Shown: positions 1-5,968 of the stretch, piece after piece
How the letters are laid out: each line of letters starts with the position of its first letter
Position numbering within the stretch: the stretch's first letter is position 1
Program-made: the position numbers and the translations under genes
DNA from: JAZFYD01 sp036443405
GTDB lineage: Bacteria; Planctomycetota; PLA2
Assembly: GCA_036443405.1 (NCBI GenBank)
Contig: JAZFYD010000051.1
Coordinates: 1 to 8,247 of the forward strand
DNA length: 8,247 bases
Direction: 5' to 3'
The notes under the pieces: model-generated
The model's input: only the letters and a program-made list of their open reading frames with translations
What the model was told of the DNA's origin: nothing
Databases searched by the model: none

Positions 1-1
1 G

Positions 2-1426
2 ACGCTTGCCGCGCTGTCGGAGACGCTCGTCGGACTGCTCGAGGACCCCAAGCTCGCGCCGAAGGTGAACGAGGCGGTGCCGCAGAAGACCATCGTCGCG
101 CTCTTCGACGACATCGCGAACTTCACGGGTTCGCGGGAAGTCGGCGCCGCGGCGGTCGTCGTGCTGACCGTCATCAACCTGCCCGAGGCCGTGACGAAAT
201 TGGATGAGATCGCGCGCACGTGGGGGTCCGCAGAGGTGCGCGGGGCGGCGATCGTCGCGCTTGGCGCCGCAGCGGTGCGCGATCGCGCGAACCAACGATA
301 CGTTGGCGAGAAACTTGCCTACCTGCTCGCGAACGAGACCGACGACCGCAACCGAGCGAGTCTGCTGTCGACGCTCGCGCGGGGAACACCGCCTGCGGCC
401 GCGCTCGCTCCGGCCTACAAACAGCTCCATGAGTTTGTGGGCGACGAGTTGTCGAGCGCGGACTTCGACTGCATCGAGATCCTCGCGCGCATCCGGGACG
501 GCGAGGGCAAGGCGCCGGCGGCGCTCTTGGAACTCGCGACATCCCACGCGTCGCTCGCGCTGCGTGCGGCGGTGATCGAGCGCGGAATCCTCGGCCGCGG
601 CTACCCCGATGAAAAAGCGGAGAAGGCGGCGTTGGACCGTGTCGCCGCGCTGCTTTCGAATCCGGACAACCCGGTTGCGTTTCGTGCGGGAATCGTCACT
701 GCGATGGGAGCGCGCGGCCGCCGCACGGTGGCACCGATTCTCGAGCGGATCGAGTCCGCCGAAGACACGCCGAAGGAGCTTGTTGCGGCGGGTGTGGAAG
801 CGCGCTGGACTCTTGCGGACCGGCTCGTGAGTGCCGCGGACCCGGCCAAGATTACGACGGAAGATTTTGACGTCGCCGTCTCCTTGCTGGCGCGCCTTCC
901 GCGCGACAAACCCAGCGCGCGCATGAAGAGCCTCTCGCAAAAGGTGATCACCGCGGGCGCGGCGCTCAAGGCTCCGGTCGTGAGCGCCCGTTATCTGTGC
1001 GCGTGGGCGCAGGATCTGGCTAAGGCCGATCCGGCTGAGGTCCTGCGTTATTACGGTGAAGCCTGCGACCAGGCCGAGGCGGACAAGCTGCCCGCCGCGG
1101 AGGAGCGCATCGCCCTCGGGCGCTTCATCGAGTTGCTGGCCGCCCTGGAAGCACCGACTCCGGTGCAGTCCACACGGCTCGCGCACGCGCACGAGCGTCG
1201 GGCGGAGATCCTGGAGGCGGCCGCGGACACGGGCGGCGCGGCCGGCGAACGAGTGAGTGCGGCGGAGATGTTCTTGCAACTCAAGGATCCTGCCGGCGCA
1301 TCGCGCAACGCCCAAAAAGCGAAAGCGCTCTCCCCCGAAAACCCGCAGCTGAAACCGCGCATCGACGCGGTCGAGCAGGCGCTGGCCAAGCAGAGGCCGT
1401 CTGGGCCTTCCAAGCCGGGGTCCTAG
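2..1426 (+). CDS. HEAT/TPR-like helical-repeat protein, 5'-truncated by window edge
   Basis: The reading frame is open from base 2, and the residues before the GTG at 65 (TLAALSETLVGLLEDPKLAP) read as the same kind of helical protein, so 65 is not the real start and the N terminus lies outside the window. The visible 474 residues are almost entirely alpha-helical. About residues 45-280 hold HEAT-like units, for example around AEVRGAAIVALGAA and NPVAFRAGIVTAMGARG, with hydrophobic/Ala-rich helix pairs and the D/N-P turn typical of HEAT repeats. About residues 335-460 resemble TPR-type helices (AEVLRYYGEACDQAEA; AGASRNAQKAKALSPENPQL). The C terminus is a short Pro/Ser/Lys-rich tail. No catalytic motif is visible. 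Such repeats normally serve as protein-binding scaffolds; the partner is unknown. It is followed after 8 bases by the tRNA promoter, so it is probably the last gene of its transcript. Confidence 0.8.
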   Translation, partial: TLAALSETLVGLLEDPKLAPKVNEAVPQKTIVALFDDIANFTGSREVGAAAVVVLTVINLPEAVTKLDEIARTWGSAEVRGAAIVALGAAAVRDRANQRYVGEKLAYLLANETDDRNRASLLSTLARGTPPAAALAPAYKQLHEFVGDELSSADFDCIEILARIRDGEGKAPAALLELATSHASLALRAAVIERGILGRGYPDEKAEKAALDRVAALLSNPDNPVAFRAGIVTAMGARGRRTVAPILERIESAEDTPKELVAAGVEARWTLADRLVSAADPAKITTEDFDVAVSLLARLPRDKPSARMKSLSQKVITAGAALKAPVVSARYLCAWAQDLAKADPAEVLRYYGEACDQAEADKLPAAEERIALGRFIELLAALEAPTPVQSTRLAHAHERRAEILEAAADTGGAAGERVSAAEMFLQLKDPAGASRNAQKAKALSPENPQLKPRIDAVEQALAKQRPSGPSKPGS

Positions 1427-1434
1427 CCTGCTGC

Positions 1435-1462
1435 TTGACACAGGCTCGACTCGGCCTAGGCT
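1435..1462 (+). promoter_or_regulatory. Sigma-70-type promoter of the tRNA gene
   Basis: A perfect -35 hexamer TTGACA (1435-1440) is followed after 16 bases by TAGGCT (1457-1462). TAGGCT keeps the three most conserved -10 positions (T, A and final T). It lies 8 bases after the stop codon of the preceding gene and points at the tRNA. Transcription would start near 1469, giving a leader of about 78 nucleotides before the mature tRNA 5' end. Confidence 0.6.
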
Positions 1463-1529
1463 CTGTCTCGAAATTTCGCCTTGTTTTTTCGGCTGAACCT
1501 CGGACCTCTGTCGGAGGTTCAAGACAGAG
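1461..1529 (+). repeat. Nested inverted/direct repeats in the tRNA leader
   Basis: The octamer CTCTGTCT (1461-1468) is the exact reverse complement of AGACAGAG (1522-1529). A second copy, CTCTGTC (1506-1512), can also pair with GACAGAG (1523-1529), leaving a 10-base loop. A third stem, TGAACCTC (1494-1501) with GAGGTTCA (1514-1521), overlaps the second. The second and third stems cross each other, and a pseudoknot would leave only one base to span eight base pairs, so they are more likely alternatives. A 10-base palindrome CGAAATTTCG (1469-1478) and a run of six T (1484-1489) lie between them. If transcription starts near 1469, the first octamer acts only at DNA level. Function unknown; it could be an operator, a processing structure or an attenuator. 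Confidence 0.55.
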
Positions 1530-1546
1530 TCCAATGTGAACCCCAC

Positions 1547-1624
1547 GGCGGGGTAGCTCAGCTGGTTTAGAGCACAGGATTCATAACCCTGAGGTCCGCG
1601 GTTCAAGTCCGCGCCCCGCTACCA
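1547..1624 (+). tRNA. tRNA-Met (CAT), probably elongator
   Basis: A complete cloverleaf can be drawn by eye. The acceptor stem is GGCGGGG (1547-1553) with CCCCGCT (1614-1620), ending in a G1-U72 wobble. The D stem is GCTC/GAGC with a 10-base loop containing GG. The anticodon loop is TTCATAA with anticodon CAT at 1582-1584. The variable loop is AGGTC, the T stem is CGCGG/CCGCG and the T loop is TTCAAGT. The discriminator is A1621 and the CCA end is encoded (1622-1624). The anticodon stem is CAGGA/CCCTG, so the pair next to the loop is an A-C mismatch. The C11-G24 pair argues for an elongator rather than an initiator. A CAT anticodon could also belong to tRNA-Ile2, where lysidine modification by TilS makes it read AUA; sequence alone does not exclude that. 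Confidence 0.93.
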
Positions 1625-1629
1625 TCTCG

Positions 1630-1670
1630 AGCCGCACGGTCCGATTCAGGCCGTGCGGCTCCTTTGTTTG
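1630..1670 (+). terminator. Intrinsic terminator after the tRNA
   Basis: A perfect 10-base-pair GC-rich stem, AGCCGCACGG (1630-1639) with CCGTGCGGCT (1651-1660), encloses an 11-base loop. It is followed directly by the T-rich stretch CCTTTGTTTG. It begins 5 bases after the encoded CCA, where a single-tRNA transcript should end. Confidence 0.85.
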
Positions 1671-1705
1671 CGGACTGCCATGGCCTCACCGGCGCGCGCG
1701 TCCGC

Positions 1706-1711
1706 TACTCT
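1706..1711 (+). promoter_or_regulatory. Candidate -10 box for a leaderless lipoprotein mRNA
   Basis: TACTCT has the TAnnnT form and ends 7 bases before the ATG at 1719, so transcription would start at or next to the start codon. No Shine-Dalgarno sequence is present in front of that ATG, and no good -35 hexamer is seen. This call rests on position and on the similar arrangement before other genes in the window. Confidence 0.35.
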
Positions 1712-1718
1712 TTGGGCC

Positions 1719-2705
1719 ATGCGCGCCATCTTGATGCTGTCTTTCCTGGTCGCCGGCTGCTCCGACGAGGCGGAACGGAAAGGACAGGAACCGGCCGCCG
1801 TCGAACGTGTCTCCAGCGGCCGCACACTGCCGACGCCTCCGCGCTTCGTGACACCGACGGAGGCCGCGGTGATCGTCGACGTGGACCGGACGTCGGCATT
1901 CTTGCGCACGCGGAAGGTGCCGCTGGCGGTCGATCGGATGTCGCCGTTGGTCCTGTCGCCGCTCACGAAGGAGAGATTCCCCCCGCCCATGCCGCGTTGC
2001 AAGGTCGAGGGCGGCGGCGGCACCTACGACTCGATCCGGGCGTATCTCGACGAGGTTGGAGATTGGAAGTTCGCCGGCGCGGACAACGCGCCTGTGTTGG
2101 CGGCGGTGTCCGTCGAACTCGAGAAGACATGGAAGGCCCTGCGCGCGGTTGCGGCGGGGGACCTCGGCGAGCAGCCGCTACGCGTCATGTTCAAGCACTA
2201 CCCGCGCGAGGATCTCGAGAAGGGCTGCTACACGATTCACACCGCCGTGTTCACGCTGCCGGATCCGTTCTTCGACAACGGCGCCGATTTGGCGACGCTC
2301 ATGGAAAACACCAAGGGCAAGACGATCCCCGGCCTCTTGCTCGAGATGCGGCAGACCTACCGCGTGAAGTCCGGCGCCGCGCGCATGATCGAAGCGGGCC
2401 TGGAGGCGAATCCGAAGGTCACCGGTCGCTTTCACCGAAACGCGTTCGCTGGCCTGCTGCAGACACCCGAAGTCACCGCGTTCACCAAAGACGCTTACGC
2501 CGGCGGCCACTTTCACGTGTACGGCGGCGGCGAACGCGTCGGGATCTATTGGTGCGATCGCAGCATGGGCAAGGGCGAACCCAAGCCGTGGGGCGTGGCG
2601 TATCGCGCGACGCGCACGACCGACGAGCCCCGATACGACGTGAAGACGGAAGCGTTGTCGCCGGAAAACGCGAAAGCGCTGCGCGAGATCGTCTCGCGAA
2701 GTTGA
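1719..2705 (+). CDS. Predicted lipoprotein of unknown family
   Basis: The ATG at 1719 is chosen because it starts a classic lipoprotein signal peptide: MRAILMLSFLVAGC with the lipobox LVAGC and Cys14 as the expected lipidated residue. An upstream in-frame GTG at 1653 lies inside the tRNA terminator and would bury the signal, so it is rejected. Ser and Asp follow the Cys, so nothing in the Lol +2 rule predicts inner-membrane retention. The mature part of about 315 residues starts with a Glu/Pro/Ser-rich linker (15-45), followed by a globular domain. Visible landmarks are a Gly run at 98-101, Cys94, Cys170 and Cys279, aromatic stretches such as PDPFFDNGAD (181-190), and GGHFHVYGGGERVGIYWCD (262-280), which could form a binding surface. 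I recognise no family. It is a single-gene unit with its own apparent promoter and is convergent with the next gene. Confidence 0.8.
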   Translation: MRAILMLSFLVAGCSDEAERKGQEPAAVERVSSGRTLPTPPRFVTPTEAAVIVDVDRTSAFLRTRKVPLAVDRMSPLVLSPLTKERFPPPMPRCKVEGGGGTYDSIRAYLDEVGDWKFAGADNAPVLAAVSVELEKTWKALRAVAAGDLGEQPLRVMFKHYPREDLEKGCYTIHTAVFTLPDPFFDNGADLATLMENTKGKTIPGLLLEMRQTYRVKSGAARMIEAGLEANPKVTGRFHRNAFAGLLQTPEVTAFTKDAYAGGHFHVYGGGERVGIYWCDRSMGKGEPKPWGVAYRATRTTDEPRYDVKTEALSPENAKALREIVSRS

Positions 2706-2706
2706 T

Positions 2707-4065
2707 CTACTTGACCCTTCGTAGCCCTTCGAGAGCTTGCTCCCGCTTACTGGCCGCGAGCATCCGGGCACGGAAGCGCCTGTCCGGCTCCGCGGGGAGT
2801 TGGTCGATCGCTTGGTCCACGCGCGGGTCGGTCCCGGCCAGCTTGACCACGTGAACGGCAGCCAGTTCCGCGAGCAGCGGATCTTCTTCGTAGGCGACCG
2901 TGTCGACAAGACGGGCGCGAAGCTCGGCCGGAAGGAGACCTCGATTCGCGAGCCAAACGACCCCCGGCCGATGAAGCAACGGGCTGGCGCGCTTCGCGAA
3001 CCGTAGAAACGTCTCGTTCGCCCCGCTGGGCTGGGGCATGTTCGCGTTAAGGATCGCGCGTAGCACCAGACCGCGCAGCGTGTCGTCGCGGAGTTCGAGC
3101 CAGCGCCTGTAGACCTGCCCGGCGCGAACCGGCTCCGGGACGACTCCATGCTGAATTGCACGAATCGCGCGTGTGCGATCCGCGATGTCGAGGGAGAGCA
3201 GCCATGCGTGGACGCGTTGTCCGATGTCGGAACGCGGTGCCTCGACGGGTTTGGCTTTCCCGTGATCGAGTAGCCACAGCGCCGCGTCCGCGTCGCTCTC
3301 GAAACCTGTTCTCCACCACAACTGGTAGCGCGCCTGGCTGGTCCGTGCACCGAGGCGGGCCAGATGGCGAACGTCGCCCTCTTCGGGACGCAGCTTCGGC
3401 ATCAGGATCGCGAGGTCCTTTTTTGTGGCCCTCCCCGCCAGTCCGCGCGCGTACGCCTCGTGAAACGGAATGCGGGATCGAAGCGTCGGCGGTTTGCGCT
3501 CCGCGAGCCAAGCCTCGACCTGTTTCCGCCGGACCCAGGTCGTGAATGCACCGGCGCGCCGTCGCAACGTGTCGAAGTCATCCAGCGAGGTGATTTGGAG
3601 CTGGAGCCGAAGGTTCAGTTTCTCGTCGGGTGTGATCGGCCGCTCGGTTGCTTTGACGAGCGAGCGCTCTTTCATCGAACCGAGATTGAGCTGCAGCAAG
3701 CGCCCTTCCTGCGGCAGAGCGGCGAGCGTGTGCACGGCGCGCCGACGCAGGATCTTATCCTCGCTGGCGAGGCACTCGATCACAGCCGGGAGCGCATGGC
3801 GCGTCGCGCCGATCTTGCGCAGCGCGGTGAGCGCTTCGGCGCGGATGTCGGAGTTCGGATCCTCGATCGTTCGCAAAAGAGCGGGGACCGCCTCCCACGC
3901 GGCGTCGCCCATCTCGGCGAGGTCCAAGGTCGCGCGCCAACGCGTGTACCAATCCGGGTTCGCCAATCGCGCGACGTGTTCCTTTGCGAGCTGATTCGGG
4001 ACGACCGGATCTCCCGCCGTTGCGGCGGCGCTGCATAACAGGAGGACGAGCGCGCCGAATCTCAC
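2707..4065 (-). CDS. Secreted HEAT-repeat protein
   Basis: The start is the GTG at 4065. It gives a 452-residue product whose first residues, MRFGALVLLLCSAAATAGDP, form a signal peptide with a likely cleavage after ATA at residue 17. The frame stays open upstream, but that stretch reads as Arg/Pro-rich out-of-frame sequence and would bury the signal. Cys11 lacks the small residue needed for a lipobox. Residues 30-120 contain about three clear HEAT repeats (ARLANPDWYTRWRATLDLAE; DPNSDIRAEALTALRKIG; SEDKILRRRAVHTLAALP). The remainder is Arg- and Leu-rich helix, with a further HEAT-like unit near 392-423 (YEEDPLLAELAAVHVVKLAG). No catalytic motif is seen; HEAT solenoids usually bind partner proteins, here outside the cytoplasm. 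It lies 73 bases downstream of another exported protein on the same strand, so co-transcription is plausible, although a possible promoter is present in the gap. Confidence 0.8.
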   Translation of the reverse strand: MRFGALVLLLCSAAATAGDPVVPNQLAKEHVARLANPDWYTRWRATLDLAEMGDAAWEAVPALLRTIEDPNSDIRAEALTALRKIGATRHALPAVIECLASEDKILRRRAVHTLAALPQEGRLLQLNLGSMKERSLVKATERPITPDEKLNLRLQLQITSLDDFDTLRRRAGAFTTWVRRKQVEAWLAERKPPTLRSRIPFHEAYARGLAGRATKKDLAILMPKLRPEEGDVRHLARLGARTSQARYQLWWRTGFESDADAALWLLDHGKAKPVEAPRSDIGQRVHAWLLSLDIADRTRAIRAIQHGVVPEPVRAGQVYRRWLELRDDTLRGLVLRAILNANMPQPSGANETFLRFAKRASPLLHRPGVVWLANRGLLPAELRARLVDTVAYEEDPLLAELAAVHVVKLAGTDPRVDQAIDQLPAEPDRRFRARMLAASKREQALEGLRRVK

Positions 4066-4079
4066 GATTTCCCTATCCG

Positions 4080-4085
4080 AGTCTA
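4080..4085 (-). promoter_or_regulatory. Candidate -10 box for the minus-strand HEAT gene
   Basis: On the minus strand the sequence TAGACT ends 14 bases before the GTG at 4065, which would give an mRNA leader of about 7 bases. The only weak ribosome-binding resemblance is AGGGA between them (about 4068-4073). No clear -35 element is visible. It may give this gene its own promoter in addition to read-through from the gene ending at 4139. Confidence 0.25.
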
Positions 4086-4138
4086 TCGCGGCGCGCGGCC
4101 CGGTCGGACGGGTTTTACGCGGTTCGTGCGCGAAAGCG

Positions 4139-5437
4139 CTACGGGCGTTCGTCCAGCACACCGACCGCGGCCATGGCGGCGTAGTGAGGATCCGGCGCAA
4201 CGATTCCGGGCAGCAAGTTCGGCGTTTGGTCGCCGGGCAGCAAAAGCGCCGCGACGATGGAGTCTGTCCCGCCGGCGGACGCCATGCGCTCCAGGTCGAT
4301 CTTGTCGGGACAGAGCGCGGCCATCGAGTGAATCGCGTGGACGCGGACGCGATCGCTGGCCGGCCAATCGCGCGCCGTTTCCAGGAGGCTCAGGTAGATG
4401 TCCTTCTCCTCCCCGTCGGGCAGGATCGCGTAGCGGTTCGCCGCCATGCGAAAGAAGAGCTCCCGTTCATCGTTGGGCATGTGCTCGAACTTCGATGTGC
4501 CCGGCAACCTCGCCGTAACGGGAAGGAGGCCCACCCAGATGCGCGCAATTCGAAGTTCGCGGTTGTGGCGGGGCAGATCCTTGAAGTGGGTGCGCTCCAG
4601 CCGATCGATCTCGTTCGGCCCCGCGAGCCGTGCCAAGCCCAGGATCGCGGTCCCGGTCCGGAGCAGGACTTCTCCCTCGTCGACTGAGTGATCGATGTTG
4701 TCCAGGGTCTCGTGGAACGCGCCGCGGATCTTCTCGACATACCGCGCAAGCATCTCTTCGCCCTCGCCGTAGATCCTGTGGTACTCGAGCAGCGCGGCCC
4801 CCGCCCAGACGACCTCCGGCGTTTCGTCGCGTTCGAGATAGTGCTCGAGGATGGGGCGGACGCCGCGAAACGGCGGATGCAAGCGGATGCAGAATCCGAA
4901 GAACTCGCCAAAGAACGGTCCCGCTTTCGTGTAGCCCATGAGCTGGTCCGCGCCCTCGTCGTAGCCACGGCCGGCGAGGTACAGCGCCGACGAGACGGCC
5001 ATGTACCAGTTGGTCTCCTTGAGACGGAGACGGGTCCAATCGAGCATCGTCTTTTGCAGAAACGTTCCATCGGGGTCCAACTCGTGGCGCTTTCCGATGA
5101 ACTCCTGCACCGTGTCGCGGACCATGATCGACAGGGTCGGCTGGCCCGACGCCGTTGCGCCGAGGCGGACGATCGTCCGGAAACGCCCGAGCCAAGCGGC
5201 CTTGTCCTCGGGGTCCTTTTCGAGCATGGCGTTGTAGCCCGAGAGCGCTGCGCCCAGGAGATTCTCCCGCTCGCCGCGTTCCGCCCGCACCTTCGGGTCG
5301 GCGTCGTAGAGATCGGATTCCCGCGCGATGAGCCCGCGCTCACGGCGGACTTCGGGAGCGAAAATGGCCGACGCGGTGAGCAGGGCGAGGCCGAAGAGGG
5401 CTAGAGACCGGCGCATTTTGAGACGTTCAGGGCTCAT
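4139..5437 (-). CDS. Exported or membrane-anchored helical protein, unknown family
   Basis: The 432-residue product from the ATG at 5437 has one hydrophobic stretch near the N terminus (LALFGLALLTASAIFAPEV, about 12-30) after several positive residues. This is a signal peptide cut after ASA or FA, or an uncleaved anchor. An alternative ATG at 5416 (MRRSLALFG) gives a more compact signal peptide, and neither start has a convincing Shine-Dalgarno sequence. Residues about 60-95 look like a TPR unit (LLGAALSGYNAMLEKDPEDK, then AAWLGRFRTIVRLG). The rest is alpha-helical and rich in Glu, Arg and aromatic residues, for example YMAVSSALYLAGRGYDEGAD and FFGEFFGFCIRLHPPFRG. No enzyme motif or named domain is recognised. 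It is the first gene of a probable two-gene minus-strand unit with the HEAT protein, both exported, which suggests a joint envelope role. Confidence 0.75.
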   Translation of the reverse strand: MSPERLKMRRSLALFGLALLTASAIFAPEVRRERGLIARESDLYDADPKVRAERGERENLLGAALSGYNAMLEKDPEDKAAWLGRFRTIVRLGATASGQPTLSIMVRDTVQEFIGKRHELDPDGTFLQKTMLDWTRLRLKETNWYMAVSSALYLAGRGYDEGADQLMGYTKAGPFFGEFFGFCIRLHPPFRGVRPILEHYLERDETPEVVWAGAALLEYHRIYGEGEEMLARYVEKIRGAFHETLDNIDHSVDEGEVLLRTGTAILGLARLAGPNEIDRLERTHFKDLPRHNRELRIARIWVGLLPVTARLPGTSKFEHMPNDERELFFRMAANRYAILPDGEEKDIYLSLLETARDWPASDRVRVHAIHSMAALCPDKIDLERMASAGGTDSIVAALLLPGDQTPNLLPGIVAPDPHYAAMAAVGVLDERP

Positions 5438-5451
5438 TCTTGGAGCGCGTC

Positions 5452-5461
5452 AGATTAGCAT
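5452..5461. promoter_or_regulatory. Possible overlapping divergent -10 boxes
   Basis: In the 130 bases between the divergent start codons at 5437 and 5568, the minus strand reads TAATCT (5452-5457) preceded by TGC, an extended -10 form, 14 bases before the ATG at 5437. On the plus strand TAGCAT occupies 5456-5461, overlapping it, and would serve the small gene at 5568 with a leader of about 100 bases. No good -35 hexamers are seen for either. The rest of the gap is GC-rich with a short hairpin (GGGT/ACCC, 5462-5474). Confidence 0.2.
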
Positions 5462-5555
5462 GGGTCGAAAACCCGTCCCGCGCATGGCGCCCCCCGGGGC
5501 CGAGCCCAGCCGGCGCAGGTTCAAGAAGCACGTCCCAGGCGCCGATGGTGTCAGC

Positions 5556-5560
5556 GAGGT
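5556..5560 (+). promoter_or_regulatory. Shine-Dalgarno sequence GAGGT
   Basis: GAGGT lies 7 bases before the ATG at 5568. It fixes that codon as the start rather than upstream in-frame codons at 5328 or 5461. It is the only convincing ribosome-binding site in the window. Confidence 0.65.
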
Positions 5561-5567
5561 AATCGCG

Positions 5568-5933
5568 ATGACTCGATTTTTCGTTCCCGCTCTCTTGGTC
5601 GGCCTTTTGGTCGCGGCTCCCGCGATTTCCCAGGGCGACAACACGGAAACCGCGGAGCAGATCGCCGCGCTGATGGACCAGGTGACCAAGCTGCAAAAGC
5701 ACGCCGACGACCAGCAGAAGCAGATCGACGCCATGCTCGCGTACCACCAGGCGCGCAAGAATCACATGAACGCGCTTGTGAAGTCGGTCGACGCCGCGGA
5801 GAAGGGCGGATTCACGTATCCCACACCGGTGCCCAAAGTTCGCGAGGCGTTCCTCGACGGCATCCGCACGTTCGCCAAGAAGGGCACCGAGAACGTCCCC
5901 GGCGAACCGCAAAAGAAGCGCCCCGGGAGGTAG
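5568..5933 (+). CDS. Small secreted coiled-coil protein
   Basis: The ATG at 5568 has a good Shine-Dalgarno sequence and starts a signal peptide (MTRFFVPALLVGLLVAAPAI), with cleavage likely after APA or AIS at about residue 19-21. The mature protein of about 100 residues begins with an acidic stretch. A helical segment at about 28-77 follows (AEQIAALMDQVTKLQKHADD, then QQKQIDAMLAYHQARKNH) with hydrophobic residues at heptad-like spacing and many Gln/Lys/Asp, consistent with a coiled coil. A Pro-containing loop (GGFTYPTPVPK, 80-90) leads to a second short helix (VREAFLDGIRTFAKKG) and a basic Pro/Lys/Arg tail. No family is recognised; it could be a periplasmic oligomer or adaptor. It ends 34 bases before the lysyl-tRNA synthetase on the same strand, so co-transcription is possible but a functional link is not implied. 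Confidence 0.72.
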   Translation: MTRFFVPALLVGLLVAAPAISQGDNTETAEQIAALMDQVTKLQKHADDQQKQIDAMLAYHQARKNHMNALVKSVDAAEKGGFTYPTPVPKVREAFLDGIRTFAKKGTENVPGEPQKKRPGR

Positions 5934-5943
5934 AGGCCGCGAT

Positions 5944-5968
5944 TGAATCGGGTACAGTCCCCGATTCA
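5944..5968 (+). promoter_or_regulatory. Hairpin abutting the lysS start codon, with an internal TACAGT box
   Basis: TGAATCGGG (5944-5952) pairs perfectly with CCCGATTCA (5960-5968), giving nine base pairs around the loop TACAGTC. The last paired base is the A of the synthetase ATG. There is no Shine-Dalgarno sequence in front of this ATG. The loop contains TACAGT (5953-5958), a fair -10 match ending 9 bases before the ATG. Two readings are possible: a -10 box for a leaderless mRNA, or, in a transcript coming from the upstream gene, a hairpin that hides the start codon or weakly terminates transcription. No T-run follows, which argues against a normal terminator. Confidence 0.4.

Noticed and set aside
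1484..1529. Intrinsic terminator for the left-edge gene
   Set aside because: The T-run at 1484-1489 comes before the hairpin rather than after it on the plus strand, and the palindrome before the run is short and AT-rich.
1600..1624. Attachment site for an integrated element at the tRNA 3' end
   Set aside because: I saw no second copy of the tRNA 3' end and no integrase gene in the window.
1653..1718. Longer start (GTG at 1653) for the lipoprotein
   Set aside because: It lies in the 3' arm of the tRNA terminator and would place 22 residues before the signal peptide.
1664..2854. Plus-strand 396-codon frame overlapping the lipoprotein gene
   Set aside because: It is Arg/Gly/His-rich without any motif, overlaps a gene with a clear lipobox and runs into the opposite gene; it is a frame shadow.
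2178..3350. Minus-strand 390-codon frame across the convergent junction
   Set aside because: Composition is Arg/Ser-rich and it overlaps two better-supported genes in other frames; there is no start context.
4066..4200. Longer N terminus for the minus-strand HEAT gene
   Set aside because: The extra 45 residues are Arg/Pro-rich, overlap the end of the upstream gene and bury a clear signal peptide.
5328..5567. Longer N terminus for the small coiled-coil gene
   Set aside because: It overlaps the start of the divergent gene and the divergent intergenic region; the ATG at 5568 has a Shine-Dalgarno sequence and a signal peptide.
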